Origin: Anthoceros angustus | Taxonomy: Eukaryota; Streptophyta; Anthocerotopsida; Anthocerotales; Anthocerotaceae | DNA length: 64,000 nt | Direction: 5' to 3' | Assembly (NCBI GenBank): GCA_010909165.1 | Contig: MU008225.1 | Span: forward strand, 1-64,000 | Part shown: positions 45,996 to 56,833 of the stretch, in pieces | How positions within the stretch are numbered: the stretch's first letter is position 1 | Layout: each line of letters starts with the position of its first letter | The notes under the pieces: model-generated | The model's database searches: none | What the model was told of the DNA's origin: nothing | Seen by the model: the letters and a program-made list of their open reading frames with translations, nothing else | Position numbers and translations under genes: made by a program

Positions 45996-46475
45996 GTTTG
46001 ACACTTATCTCTTATCGCCGATGCCGGGCGTCGATCGACACTCGCAGAGTCCGCCGCATATTGTTTCTTCTTGTCCTCGAGTGCATCGGTGGGCGAAGCG
46101 AGACTTCACTTGCTCGCCCTCAATCGAGGCGGAGTACAAAGCTCTTCTGGATGCCGCAAGGAGACCGAATGGCAACGAGTTCTGAGAGTCGGCCAAACTC
46201 GGGAAGGCCCTACTGTTTTGTGACAACATGAGTGCTATAGCCCTTGTTTCTAATCCGGGTTCCACGCGTACTAAGCATATAGAATTGTACCATCACTATA
46301 TTAGGGACGTGGCAGCGAGGGCTATCAAGGTGCAATACATAAGCACTCACGAACACAGGACATATTTACTAAAGGGCTCCCAAAGGCCAAACATTTTCAG
46401 CACATGGCTGCCTTAGGTCTCAAGCGGTTCGGCTACTCTAAGAAAGCAACCGACTATCTCAGTGGCTATGGCTAA
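45996..46475 (+). pseudogene. Copia RNase H
   Basis: After a frameshift at about 46015, RNase H motifs follow: a YCFFL segment, a region matching the TEAEYKAL motif near 46120, NMSAIALVSNPGSTRTKHIE at 46225-46285, and DIFTKGLPKAKHFQHMAALG near 46365. The polyprotein ends DYLSGYG and TAA at about 46475. At least three indels break the frame. Confidence 0.85.
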
Positions 46476-46699
46476 AGCAGAGATCGCTGCTATTCACACA
46501 TAGGGTGTGCACCTTAGTGGCCACCGCCACTATTACGATGAGGCGACGGGCTCATAAGCCATTCCGCAAGGAAGGTCAGTCTTAGATTAGTGGTGTCGGC
46601 ATGCATGTCCGGAGGATGAAGCTTTAGCTTGAAATCAAAACGGACATGGAATGCAACAGATTAGGTAGAAAACCCACCTTATACGGTTTCTTCCCACAG

Positions 46700-47255
46700 T
46701 GAAAGCAGGCAACTACGGTATGCACACACTTCGCCGCTCCTTCCGCTCTGTTGATCCCTATCTTGTCGAAGGCTTCGTCGGCGGCAGCTACTGTTGTTCA
46801 CTTCTCTTCTACCTGCTGCCGGGCCACCTCGCCTCTTTACGCCCACAGAGCTTCCATTTCATCCGGGGTTGCCATGACGGCAACTTGCCGTTCTAGCATA
46901 AGTGCGTGGGAGCTCTTCCTCCACCGGCTTGATGATGAGGGAAGCTCTCCACAGTCAGAGTCGTCGGTGGTGTTGTCGATGTCTATGTTGGTCATGTCGG
47001 GTTGAGACTGGAGGATTCCAGCTCAATTAAAATTGGAGCCCTTCTTGGGCGCCACGGCAATCGGGGCGCTGTGCGATTCTGCCACTTGCTCGTGTCGCAG
47101 ACGTCGCGTGCCCCACTCCCGCCAAAGGTTGCTAGCTCTCTTCATGTTGGTGTGTCGAGGACTCGGCGAGCTTGGGCGTGAAGCTCCAGGCGTGTCTTCA
47201 TCTTTAGGTTTGTGCGTAATCAATCTGCTGAGCAGATATCCAGCCAGATACAAGG
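46700..47255 (-). pseudogene. Antisense ORF between RNase H and the 3' LTR
   Basis: On the minus strand one frame stays open from about 47253 to 46700 except for a TGA near 47023 and a few later stops. It reads NMKRASNLWREWGTRRLRHE, then after the stop NIDIDNTTDDSDCGELPSSS and MATPDEMEALWA. It is charged and protein-like but matches nothing I know. Standard copia elements have no gene here, so it may be a captured host or transposon fragment. Confidence 0.35.
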
Positions 47256-47370
47256 AAGACGAGCTCCATGCGGTGTATCACCTGGGAGTACGCCATTGAG
47301 AGTAGTCATGAATTGTATACAATGATTGTAAGTTCAAACCTATGGTTGTATAAACCATGTTGGTTTAGTG

Positions 47371-47553
47371 TGTTAGAATGAAACCTAACATAGTTTTATA
47401 CCTTAGTTTCTATACTAGAGGTTAGATATCGTGAACTCAAGAGACACATCAATTTTGTATTTAAGATATTCTCTGTTCATTAATACATACTCTCTTGTGT
47501 GTTATGCTTTCTAGCCTAAGTGTCTTAGCTGAATGCATGATATAAGGTAAACA
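47371..47553 (+). repeat. Copia 3' LTR
   Basis: Begins TGTTAGAATG and ends GTAAACA, directly followed by the target duplication GCTGT. No clear polypurine tract precedes it (GGTTTAGTG). Confidence 0.92.
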
Positions 47554-48530
47554 GCTGTAAGTTCTTGCCTAGGGTTGAGCCTGTTTGTGACCTAAACACC
47601 CAGGTGATCACATGGTGACCTCGGGAAGACGACATAGTGCTGGTGGAACTCTTTGGAGGCATCAGTACCGGCTTGGAAGCAGTGCTGAAGTGTGGCATCA
47701 AAGTACGAAGATACGTGCATTGTGACCCGAATCCAAAAACAAGGATTGTGTCACAGAAGCGTGTAAGGGACTTGATGGGGAAGTACCCTAACCTCCTGAC
47801 GTGGGAGTTAGTGAAGGGTTACTAGAAGGCACTGCCGATGGATGTTCACATGATATGGTTGTCCCATTTGAGTTGTCTTGGGCAACCGGTGGACCTTGTC
47901 ATCGCAGGTTGGGAGTGTCAAGGACTATCCTCTGCAGGCAAGGGTCAGGGTCGAAGGATCCGACGACATTGTTCTATGACTGATGAGGATCTTGCGCTTG
48001 ATCCAAAAGGCAAGAAAGGCCTTGTGGATACATGTTGGAGAATGTGCGGCATGCATGAGCGTGAAGAAGCAAGTCCGGAGGACTTTGCCACGATCCAGGA
48101 GTGTTGGGTCGGGAGCTTCTATTGGATGCGACTCAATTTGGTTCGAGGGCTCATAGGTTGAGGTCCATGTGGACTAACCTTGCTCCTTGGAACATTTGAA
48201 GTGTGCGAGGTCATTCACCAAGCGACCTAATCATGTTGTCAAGGATGTGCTAGCATCGGGAAGGCATGCCCAACAAGTCATCAAGGCCGACAATGCACTT
48301 CTCTGTGAACACGCTGGACACCCCATGGTTCCCTGAGGCGTAAGACTTGGACTTGGACACAAGGTTGGCCTCGAGAGGAGTTGGCCATGGGATTTTGCGA
48401 GCCACGAAGACACCGGGAGTGATCGAGAAGGAACGGTGTCTATTACTTGGGCAAGCATTGACATGAACATGATGACCTGGTTGTTTAGCGGTGGAGTCGC
48501 TTACCAACTTCGAAACCAGAAGAAGGCGGG
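47554..48530 (+). pseudogene. Cytosine-5 DNA methyltransferase domain
   Basis: The frame entering from 40948 continues here in phase. Motif I, the S-adenosylmethionine loop, reads LVELFGGISTGLEAVL (47643-47690). Motif IV reads VIAGWECQGLSSAGKGQG with the catalytic Cys at 47916-47918; the usual Pro before it is Glu. Next come DPTTLFYD, motif VI as YMLENV (ENV at 48038-48046), motif VIII as LDATQFGSRAHRLRSMW (near 48125), KDVLASGRHAQQVIKADNA near 48228, and a C-terminal DMNMMTWLFSGGVAYQ near 48465, at the place of motif X. Such enzymes methylate cytosine in DNA. Damage: in-frame TGA near 47616 and TAG at 47823, plus several one-base shifts. The lack of introns and the setting suggest a retroelement-borne enzyme rather than a host MET1, CMT or DRM gene. 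Confidence 0.85.
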
Positions 48531-50114
48531 GTTGAAGCAGCGGATTCGGTGGGTGAAGGACATTCCAGCACTCGCATCTCAACAGGAGAAGGCGAGTTGG
48601 GAGGGCCAGGAGAGTGAGCACGTAGAGGAAGCGTGCAAGCCATCTAAGCCACAGCCACACGAGTGGTTAGGCCGAGTTGAAGAGAAATCAACGCGCTAAA
48701 GAAGTTGTTGGAGGCATCGCGACATGTGTTTGCTTTCACGCTTGGAGATTAGGTCTTCTTTTGGGCTCGGATGCATGGGCTGTGGGTTCTAAATCACTAA
48801 AAAGTGAAATGAGACATGTGCATTTACGGATGGTTGGGGCCAAAATGGGGTTGGACAAACCCCTATGCCGAGAAACGTTATGCACGATCCTCACTTTGTC
48901 ATTCATTGGTACATGACACACACAAATGTATGAAGGAAGATATGTTGAAGAATTTATAATCCGATATGAAGGGCAGTGACCAAACCGGGAAAAAGGAGGA
49001 AAGCTAATTTGCCCAAAACGCATGTAAGGTTTTTGAACAAAGCGGTGATCTTATATTATGGTTTCAACTTGAATGCTCGCAAACATTTATATGCTAAGGA
49101 TAAGAAGGCGATAAAACAAAATTCAATGAATTACGCTTCATACAACCGCTAGCCAAAGTGGCGCGAAAGATAGTGAAGATAGCGGTGTTGATGCCGAACC
49201 TGCGACGATGATGGCGCAAATTCAGGATAATCGAGTACATGAACATGTGTGCACGGGTCTTTGTCCGAGAGACGTGAGTTTTCTTCCTTCATCTCCATAA
49301 GTTTCAATAGATTAACATCTATTGTCTGTGCATGGCTATTTTTCCCAGCGCATTATTAAACCGGTGTATTCCGCCAAGTTTAGCCATTACTATTCGATAA
49401 AGAGCAATGGAAACTGCCTACCGCAGACCTTGAATTCCATACGGGGCGATATCGACGGAAGATGGTGTTTATCTGCAACATGCATTGCAGACGAAGCGTT
49501 AACCAAACCCCAATATTGTTTGAATTTCTAAGGGCCAGTCCTAAGTGACTTGTCTTAGTGCATGACTTCTCTGATTGTTACGGTTCACCCCAACACGTGG
49601 GGAACACTATTTCTCTTACACGTGTACAATGAGGGCGACAACTCACCAGCGTCAATGGGTGTCCATGGACGAGGAGTGAAGAGGGCGCCGGTCGGCCGGC
49701 GCCCGCATTAAACACCAGCATGAGAATTGTGTTTTCCAGAATACAAGGGGCCCACATTGACCATGGACCATTGTACTTATGGCAGGCGAGCGGTTCACTT
49801 GATAAAAAAGGCCCCACGCACCATGTTTTTCGCGTTGAGTTGCCGGGGTCTGCTGATCGGTCTTTATCATCACCGGCACAAACGGACGTCGCACACGGGT
49901 CCGAAATGGATCCACATGGATGTATGAGGGGTCATCAATACCCTTTGCCTCCTTGATCCATACGAAATTGTGTCTATGGCGATGGACACCCTATTTTTAG
50001 GCTTTTGGACCACGATAATGAAAACCCTAAATGCACCCATTGGAAATCCTCTCATTGCCGATTAAATGGCGAAAACCCCCATGGTGCATATTAACCTCCT
50101 TACATGATTATGTT
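48531..50114. other. Downstream flank of the methyltransferase region, no gene recognised
   Basis: The methyltransferase frame continues to about 48700 as a basic, Glu- and Lys-rich tail (QRIRWVKDIPALASQQEKAS). After that I find no protease, reverse transcriptase or integrase of the putative host element. Frames at 49322-49531 and 49720-49956 have no known domain. The pol region is therefore missing or too decayed to see. Confidence 0.4.
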
Positions 50115-50289
50115 CACGGTAGGAGAGAAAGGAAGTCATGGTTTGAAGCTCCCAAGCGAGATAAGAAGGCAACGGGCCTTAGGCGGGCGAGCGGATGGAG
50201 TCACGGAGGGGTTGCCCACCAAGTGATGAGCGGGAGCTCGTCATAAGGAGGTAAGGGATGTAAGATCCCATGAGAAGGCAAAGGCCTTG

Positions 50290-50865
50290 AGTCTCCCGGA
50301 GCAAGGGAGGAGACTTGGATATGTTGGAGGAGATGCACATAGGGGAAATGCTCAAGGTAGATATGGAAGCGCCAAGAGGAGGGTCGAATTCTTGAAGGAA
50401 GTGAGAAGACAAGAACCTATCAAGCAAGAGAAGTTGGGTAGGCGAAAGGAACCCAACGCAGGAGGATACCATGAGGATGGAAGCTCAAGTGGAACACTTG
50501 GAAAAGAATCTTGAAGCAAGACAACGAGAGGTGGACAACTATATTAGAGAGAACAAGGCTCTTACCAAGAAGCCCGGAAGAAAAGGTGAAACAACTTGCC
50601 CACATGGTGCATACATAGGAGAAGAGGCGTAAGACAATCATGCCGATGGAGGAGAGGAAGAAACAAGACAAGTCCTGTATAAATGAGGGCACAAAGGCAA
50701 GTGGAAGCACATGAGCAAGTCATGGCCACACAAGCTATGAAAATCCTTGACTTGGAAAGGGAGTTGGGGAAATCCACTAGGAGGTTGGAACTAAAGGACA
50801 AAGAGCTGGAAGAACGAGAATGGAGATGGAGCGAAGTCCAGTGTAGAGAATGCACAACTCCCTAG
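50290..50865 (+). pseudogene. LTR-borne coiled-coil protein remnant (A2)
   Basis: Pieces in three frames correspond to the A1 and A3 proteins: EFLKEVRRQE, then EVEQ-type heptads and ATQAMKILDLERELGKSTRR. They confirm that the coiled-coil ORF is an inherited part of the LTR. Frameshifts rule out a product. Confidence 0.5.
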
Positions 50866-51379
50866 GAGGATAGCGGAGTTGGAGAAGGAGATAATGAGGA
50901 GGAAGACCGCCATGAGGCGTTTGTGTGACTATGTTGGTGGTGAGGGAGCGAGATTTCTGATTATGCCCTACATGAGAAGTTGATCCACCGGCCGCAGAAA
51001 AGAGTGGAGAATGTGGCTCTCCACGTCAGGATAGGTGAGTTGACCCTGGAGCGAGACGCTTTCAAAAGTAAGTGTGAGCGTGGAGTATGGCTTGAGGATT
51101 ATGAAGAATTGGAGATGGCACAACAATGATTTGCAGCCCATCTTCACAACAAGGTACTCAAGGCAACTAATGAATTGTTGCAACTTCTTGAGAGAAGGAT
51201 GTTGGGTCCTCATGATGATGATAGGATGCCCTTATGCAAGTCCAAACAAAGCCTTAGACTTGGAGAATGCCCCAAGCAACATGGGTGAAGGAACTCGCAA
51301 CAGAGAAGGAGCGAGAAGCGGAGAGGCTTCACAGAGGAAAGAACCACCTCATGAAGGGGTGGTGAAGAAGAAACGGCCC

Positions 51380-51570
51380 CGGTAGGAACTCCTACTGTAG
51401 GAGGAGCTCCACTGCGAGGGAGCTCTACCTGGTAGGAGGAGCTCCTACAGGAGGAGCTCCACTGGTAGGAGGAGCTCACTGCAGGAGGAGCCTACTGGGA
51501 GGAGGAGAGCTCCTACCTCTGGTAGGAGGAGCTCCACGTAGGAGGAGCTCCTACCAGCTCACTGCAGGAG
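51380..51570. repeat. Expanded palindrome array (A2)
   Basis: About 190 bases of GGTAGGAGGAGCTCCTACC-type units, more numerous and more scrambled than in A1. Here AGGAGCTCCT palindromes dominate. It is at the same LTR position as the A1 array. Confidence 0.8.
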
Positions 51571-52113
51571 GGGAGGAGCAAAAGAATTCAAAAGTGCTAG
51601 CATGGATGTGACAGGAGGAGGCGAGCACTCGGCCCGCAGAGAAGGAGAAGGGGTGGTTGATCTTGCGTGAATGGACTTACAAGGAGAAGGCCAACCTCCT
51701 AACATGGGAGCAGGAGCAAGGAGCTCACTTGCTCGACAAGTGAGACAGAGGAGCAGCCGAGTGAGCCGGTGACTAAGAGAGCCTGGGCTATTTTATTGGA
51801 GGAGGAAGCTCTAGGTAGGCAACAAGATAAGAAGGCAACAAGATTCATGAGAGTCCTAGATTTAGCTTGAAGACATGGGACAAGATGCCACTTGGAGGAG
51901 ACTCATAGAGGAACAAGCATAAATGCTTGTCAAACCAAGAGTGGTGTGTTGACTAGCTAGATAGGAACTTTGTGATGAGCCATTAAGGCTCACGAGGTGA
52001 AGTTTACTAGAATAAATTTTACCAAAGATGCTTCAATGTCGAACTTAAAGTCCGGTGAGGATACACTAAAATAAGGTGTGAGGCAAGGAAGGCGTAAGGG
52101 AGGTCATATGAGG

Positions 52114-52131
52114 TCCTCCTATAAAAGGAGG
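52114..52131 (+). promoter_or_regulatory. LTR TATA box (A2)
   Basis: CCTCCTATAAAAGGAGG, a near-perfect inverted repeat around the TATA core, equivalent to 3101-3118 in A1. Confidence 0.65.
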
Positions 52132-53167
52132 GAGCTTGTGAAGTAAAATTTCGTGCGCCTCCCATCCTCCCAAGTCCTTCGCTTTGTGTGCAAGAATTTC
52201 GTGCTGCAAGCCAACGCGGTTTGGTAGAGAGGAGAATGCGCCGAGTGCCGGGCGGAGGCTTTCGCAGCGCCCGCCACTGCTCCCCTTGTGAATGGTTGCT
52301 GTGGAGGAAAACCCCGGCACTCCGAGATTCCCCTCTAGCGGCCACACTTATCCCAGCTGCTTTGACGCTGGGTTTCATTCCATGAGACTTGGGAACTACG
52401 AATCTTGAGAACCACCACCGCAGCTACACACTACCTCAGCCTTCTAAACAAGCAAGGCGCCTCACGCCCTCTACAGAGCCACGCCGCCTGCATCGCTTCA
52501 GAACTCACCAAACCTCAACCTACAACCCACACACAATTGCAGTGTGCCTTACGAAGGTGTCTATCACGGGCGCCTGTGGACCCCCGACCCACACCGCAAC
52601 TTCGTCCTACTCCTAAGACACTCTTCTCCACTGTGGAGCGCCTCTTACTTGCAGATTTGGGATCTGGCCTTAGGCTCGCCTGTGGCCTTCCGTTTTTCCT
52701 ATACTCTAATTCTCCTCACAACTCTCTCAATCAACAACGCCCTCTTCTTCTCTACTCATCTACCCTTCCTTCCTCCACAATCTCCTACTCTAACATCGAT
52801 TGCTGGCTCATTAATTCCAACTCGCCCTTACGGCACAACTGCATCCGTCCGGAAATTAACGAGTTCTTCCTTGGGCCGGTTGCTATGCGGTTTGTACCAG
52901 ACAGCGAGAACCTCCAGGGAGTCTTTCCCTGCAGTCTACCCTCAAGCCGAGAGTTCTTTGAGCATCGCCACACACTCAAAGCAAAACACCACAAAGAACC
53001 ATTCACAAGGGGAGCAGCTAGGGCGCTGCAAAGAGCAAGCCCTCCACCCGACCGACCGCGCGTTCTCCTCTCTCTACGACACTGCGTTGGCTTGCGACGA
53101 AATTCTGCACAAAGTGAAGGACTCGGGAGGATGGGAGCGCAAGACACGATAATTTTACTTCACAAGC

Positions 53168-53190
53168 TCCCTCCTTTTATAGGGAGGTCC
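53168..53190 (-). promoter_or_regulatory. LTR TATA box (A3)
   Basis: Minus-strand CCTCCCTATAAAAGGAGGG, the same inverted-repeat TATA arrangement as in A1 and A2. Confidence 0.65.
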
Positions 53191-53735
53191 TCACATACCT
53201 CTGGCGCCCTCCGCACGCCTTACTCCTTATTTTAGTGTATCCTATCGATTTTTAAGTTCGACATCCAAGCATCTTGGGTAAAATTCTATTCTAGCAAAAT
53301 TCACCTATGTGAGCCTTAATGGCTCTGCCAACATTCCTATCTAGCTAGTCAACACACTCTCACGACAAGCATTAATGCCCTCCTCTAAAGAAAAGTCTTC
53401 CCAAGTGGCATCTTGCCCCATGTCTTCAAGCTAATTTAAGGACTTCTTATGAATCCCTTCCTTATCTTGATGCCTATCTTGAGTTCCTTCCTCCAATAAA
53501 ATAGCCGGGCTCTCTTAGCCACCGGCTCATCCTCGACTTCTCCTCTTCCTCTCACTTGTGGAGCAAGTGAGCCTTGCTCCCTGCACCCATGTTAGGAGGT
53601 TGGTCTTCTCCTTGTGATTCTTGCTCCATTCTGCAAGATCAACCCCTCTTCCTTCTTTTCCCGCAAGGGCCAAGGTACCGCCTCCTTGCCGTCAAATCCA
53701 TGCTAGCAACCTTTGAACTGCTTCCGCCCTCCTAC

Positions 53736-53795
53736 CATGGTAGGACCTTCTCCTACCACGGTAGGAACTCCTCCTACCACGGTAGGAGTTCCTAC
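53736..53795. repeat. Palindrome array at left end of the coiled-coil tandem unit (A3)
   Basis: Three CCTACCRYGGTAGG palindromes in 60 bases. Related arrays stand at 55065-55122 and 56386-56445. Together they bound the two tandem coiled-coil units. Confidence 0.85.
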
Positions 53796-54171
53796 CGGGT
53801 CCTTTCTTCCCTCACCTTCCCGGGTGATTCTCTCCCTGTGCAGCTTCTCCGCCACTTGCTTCTCCAGGTGCAAGTTTCTTCACCCCCTGCTTGGGACACT
53901 CTCCAAGTCTAAGGCTTCCGGTTGGACTTGCATGAGGGCCTCCCTATCATCTCATGAGGTCCCAACATCCTCCTCTCAAGTCGCAACAACTCGTTAGTGG
54001 CCTTGAGCACCTTGTTGTGAAGATGGGCTGCAAATCGTTGTTGTGCCATCTCCAATTCGTAATCCTCAAGCCATACTCCATGCTCACACTTGCTTTTGTA
54101 AGCATCTCGCTAAGGCCAGCTCACCACCTTGACATGGAGAGCCACATTCTCCGTCCTCTCATTGCCATGGA

Positions 54172-54867
54172 TCAATCTCTCTTGTAGGGCATAATCACCA
54201 ACCGCCTCCTCACCGCCAACATATGCTGCACCACCTCATGACGGCCTTTCTCCTTTGCCATTTCTTCCTCCAACTCCCCTATCCTCCTAGGGAGTTGTGC
54301 ATTCTCCGTTCTTTGGACTTCTGCTTCCATTTCCAATCTTTGGACAAAATGTGTCCGTTCTTCCAGCTCTTCTTCCTTCAATTCCAGCCTCCGTGGATTT
54401 CTCCCAGCTCCTTTTCCATGTCACTAATCTTCTGACTGTGGCTATGACCGCTCATGTGCGCCTACTTGCCTTTGTCTGCCCTCATTTGCTGCGAGATTGC
54501 TCTTGACCTTTCCTCCATTAGCAGCACTTGCTTGTCTTCCTTCTTTTCCATGTGCGCACCATGTGAGCAAGTTGCTCCACCTTCTCCTCTCGAGCTGCCA
54601 ATTGCTTGGTAAGAGCCTTGTTCTCCGAATATGATTGTTTGCCTCCTGTAGCCTTGTTTCAAGACTCTTTTCCAAGTGCTCCACTTGAGCTTCCATCCTC
54701 ATAACATCCTCCTGCCGCTGGGTTTCCGCTCGCCTACCCGCAATTTCCCTTGCTTGGTAGGTCCTTGTCTTTTCCGCCTCCGTCTTCAAGAATTCAACTC
54801 TCCTCTTGGCGGCTCCTATGTCTACCTTGCTGAACATCTCCCTTATGCGCAGCATCTCCTCCAACAT
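54172..54867 (-). pseudogene. LTR-borne coiled-coil protein, A3 unit 1
   Basis: The minus-strand frame from 54867 starts MLEEMLRIREMFSKVDIGAA and continues with heptad-rich sequence (RRVEFLKTEAEKTRTYQ, MRMEAQVEHLEKSLETRLQE). A second frame, 54381-54172, gives KEEELEERTHFVQRLEMEAE, the same segment as in A1. This is the longest view of the N-terminal half of the protein. It is nearly all coiled coil. Confidence 0.6.
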
Positions 54868-55064
54868 GTCTAAGTCTCCTTTCTTACCTCCGGAGACTCA
54901 AGGCCTTTGCCTTGCTCATGGGATCTTACATCCCTTGCTTCCCTATGATGAGCTCCCGCTCATCCGGTGGGCAACCTCCCACCGTGACTCCGCTCGCCCA
55001 CCTAGCAGGGCCGGTTGCCTTCTTATCTCCCTTGGGAGCTTCCAAACCGTGACTTCCTTTCCTC

Positions 55065-55122
55065 CTACCGTGGTAGGAGGTGCTCCTACCAGTAGGAACT
55101 CCTCCTACCGTAGGAGTTCCTC
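55065..55122. repeat. Palindrome array at the junction of the two coiled-coil units (A3)
   Basis: Palindromes of CCTACCGTGGTAGG type lie exactly where unit 1 passes into unit 2. The sequence to the left resembles the array flank at 56386, and that to the right resembles the flank at 53795, as expected for a crossover inside the array. Confidence 0.75.
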
Positions 55123-55540
55123 TCGTTTCTTCTTCCTTACCCCTTCACAGGGTGATTCTCTCCACACAGCTTCTCCCGCTTCACTTGCTTCTCCACAGTG
55201 CAGTTTCTCCACCCTGCTTGGGACACTCTCCAAGTCTAAGGCTTCCGGTTGGACTTGCATGAGGGCCTCCCTATCATCGTCATGAGGTCCCAACATCCTC
55301 CTCTCGCAACAACTCGTTAGTGGCCTTGAGCACCTTGTTGTGAAGATGGGCTGCAAATCGTTGTTGTGCCATCTCCAATTCTTCGTAATCCTCAATACTC
55401 CATGCTCACACTTGCTTTTGTAAGCATCTCGCTCAAGGCCAGCTCACGGTCTTGACATGGAGCCACATTCTCCGTCCTCTCATTGCGGTTGGCGGATCAA
55501 TCTCTCTTGTAGGGCATAATCAGCCCGAAATCTACCTCCC

Positions 55541-56157
55541 TCACCGCCAACATATCTTTTCCGCCTCATGGCCTTTCTCCTTTGCCATTTCTTCCTCCAA
55601 CTCCCCTATCCTCCTAGGGAGTTGTGCACTCTCCGTTCTTTGGACTTCTCGTTCCATTTCCAATCTTTGGACAAAATGTGTCCGTTCTTCCAGCTCTTCT
55701 TCCTTCAATTCCAGCCTCCGTGGTTTCTCCCAGCTCCTTTTCCATGTCACTAATCTTCCCACTGTGTGGCTATGACCGCTCATGTCGCCTACTTGCCTTT
55801 GTCTTGTCCTCATTTCTTTCGAGATTGCTCTCGTCTTGACCTTTCCTCCATTAGCAGCACTTGCTTGTCTTCCTTCTTTTCCCATATGCGCACCATGTGA
55901 GCAAGTTGCTCCACCTTCTCCTCTCGAGCTGCCAATTGCTTGGTAAGAGCCTTGTTCTCCGAATATGATTGTTTGCCTGTGCCTTGTTTCAAGACTCTTT
56001 TCCAAGTGCTCCTTGAGCTTCCATCCTCATAACATCCTCCACGCCTGGGTTTCCGCTCGCCTACCGCAATTTCCCTTGCTTGGTAGGTCCTTGTCTTCTC
56101 CGTCTTCAAGAATTCAACTCTCCTCTTGGCGGCTCCTATGTCTACCTTCTTGAACAT
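55541..56157 (-). pseudogene. LTR-borne coiled-coil protein, A3 unit 2
   Basis: This is a second, very similar copy of the 54172-54867 coding region, about 1.33 kb away. Fragments include FKKVDIGAAKRRVEFLKTEK and EEELEERTHFVQRLEMERE. Small deletions differ from unit 1. Confidence 0.6.
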
Positions 56158-56385
56158 CTCCCTATGCGCATCTCCTCCAACATGTCTAAGTCTCCTTTCT
56201 TACCTCCGGGAGACTCAAGGCCTTTGCCTTGCTCATGGGATCTTACATCCCTTGCTTCCCTATGATGAGCTCCCGCTCATCACTTGGTGAACTCCTCCCA
56301 CCGTGACTCCGCTCGCCCACCTAGCAGGGCCGGTTGCCTTCTTATCTCCTCTTGGGAGCTTCCAAACCGTGACTTCCTTTCCCTC

Positions 56386-56545
56386 CTACCGTGGTAGGAG
56401 GTGCTCTCCAGTAGGACTACTTCCTACCGTGGTAGGACTAATCGCCACCGTAGGCCTTGTCATGAGGACGAAGGGGTCCCAAACCACGTGGGAACACCTC
56501 CCACCCTCGCGGAGATTCGCCATGGTAGGATCTATCCTACCTTCC
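56386..56545. repeat. Palindrome array at right end of the coiled-coil tandem unit (A3)
   Basis: CCTACCGTGGTAGG forms at 56394 and 56426, and looser copies near 56520-56545 (CCATGGTAGGATC). Confidence 0.75.
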
Positions 56546-56833
56546 ATCTCCGCATCCTCCGCGTCCAAACTTCAAATCCCCTACAACTTCTCCTTGCAAG
56601 TCCTCCGCATCCTCCGGCCTATCTTTGGAGGATTCCTTCCGGCAATAATGTCCGGTGGTGCTGCGGCACCTCCTCCTTTAGCCGCAAAGCACCAAGCACT
56701 CCTGTCCCTCTCGCTGTAAGTACACAATGTTAAAGGGATGCTTGGAATCATCCAACTCCTTACTTGTGAGTAGCCCTCTACTTCCCACAAATGCACTAGA
56801 TAAGTGCTAAGATAGCATGGCCTTGGACTGCCT

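Larger units (their letters stand above)
40949..47553 (+). mobile_element. Complete Ty1/copia retrotransposon, 6.6 kb
   Basis: Two LTRs of about 180 bases (40949-41127 and 47371-47553), a five-base target duplication GCTGT, a primer site starting TGGTATCGAGC and the copia domain order gag, protease, integrase, reverse transcriptase, RNase H define the element. The reverse transcriptase is open but most other parts have frameshifts, so it is not autonomous as sequenced. It inserted into the methyltransferase coding region in the same orientation. About 0.9 kb of extra sequence lies between RNase H and the 3' LTR. Confidence 0.95.
50115..52299 (+). mobile_element. Truncated giant LTR, copy A2
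   Basis: It matches A1 and, in reverse, A3: coiled-coil region, palindrome array, TATA box and the first third of the terminal 1 kb. It stops at GGTTGC (52299), exactly where the conserved TGTGGAGG end of A3 begins on the opposite strand. A3 therefore inserted into A2, and the rest of A2 would lie beyond the far end of the A3 element, outside the window. Confidence 0.7.

Noticed and set aside
47637-48161. Bacterial restriction-modification methyltransferase from contamination or transfer
   Set aside because: It is embedded in plant-type retroelements, is in phase with eukaryotic-looking upstream coding sequence across a copia insertion, and has no restriction gene nearby.
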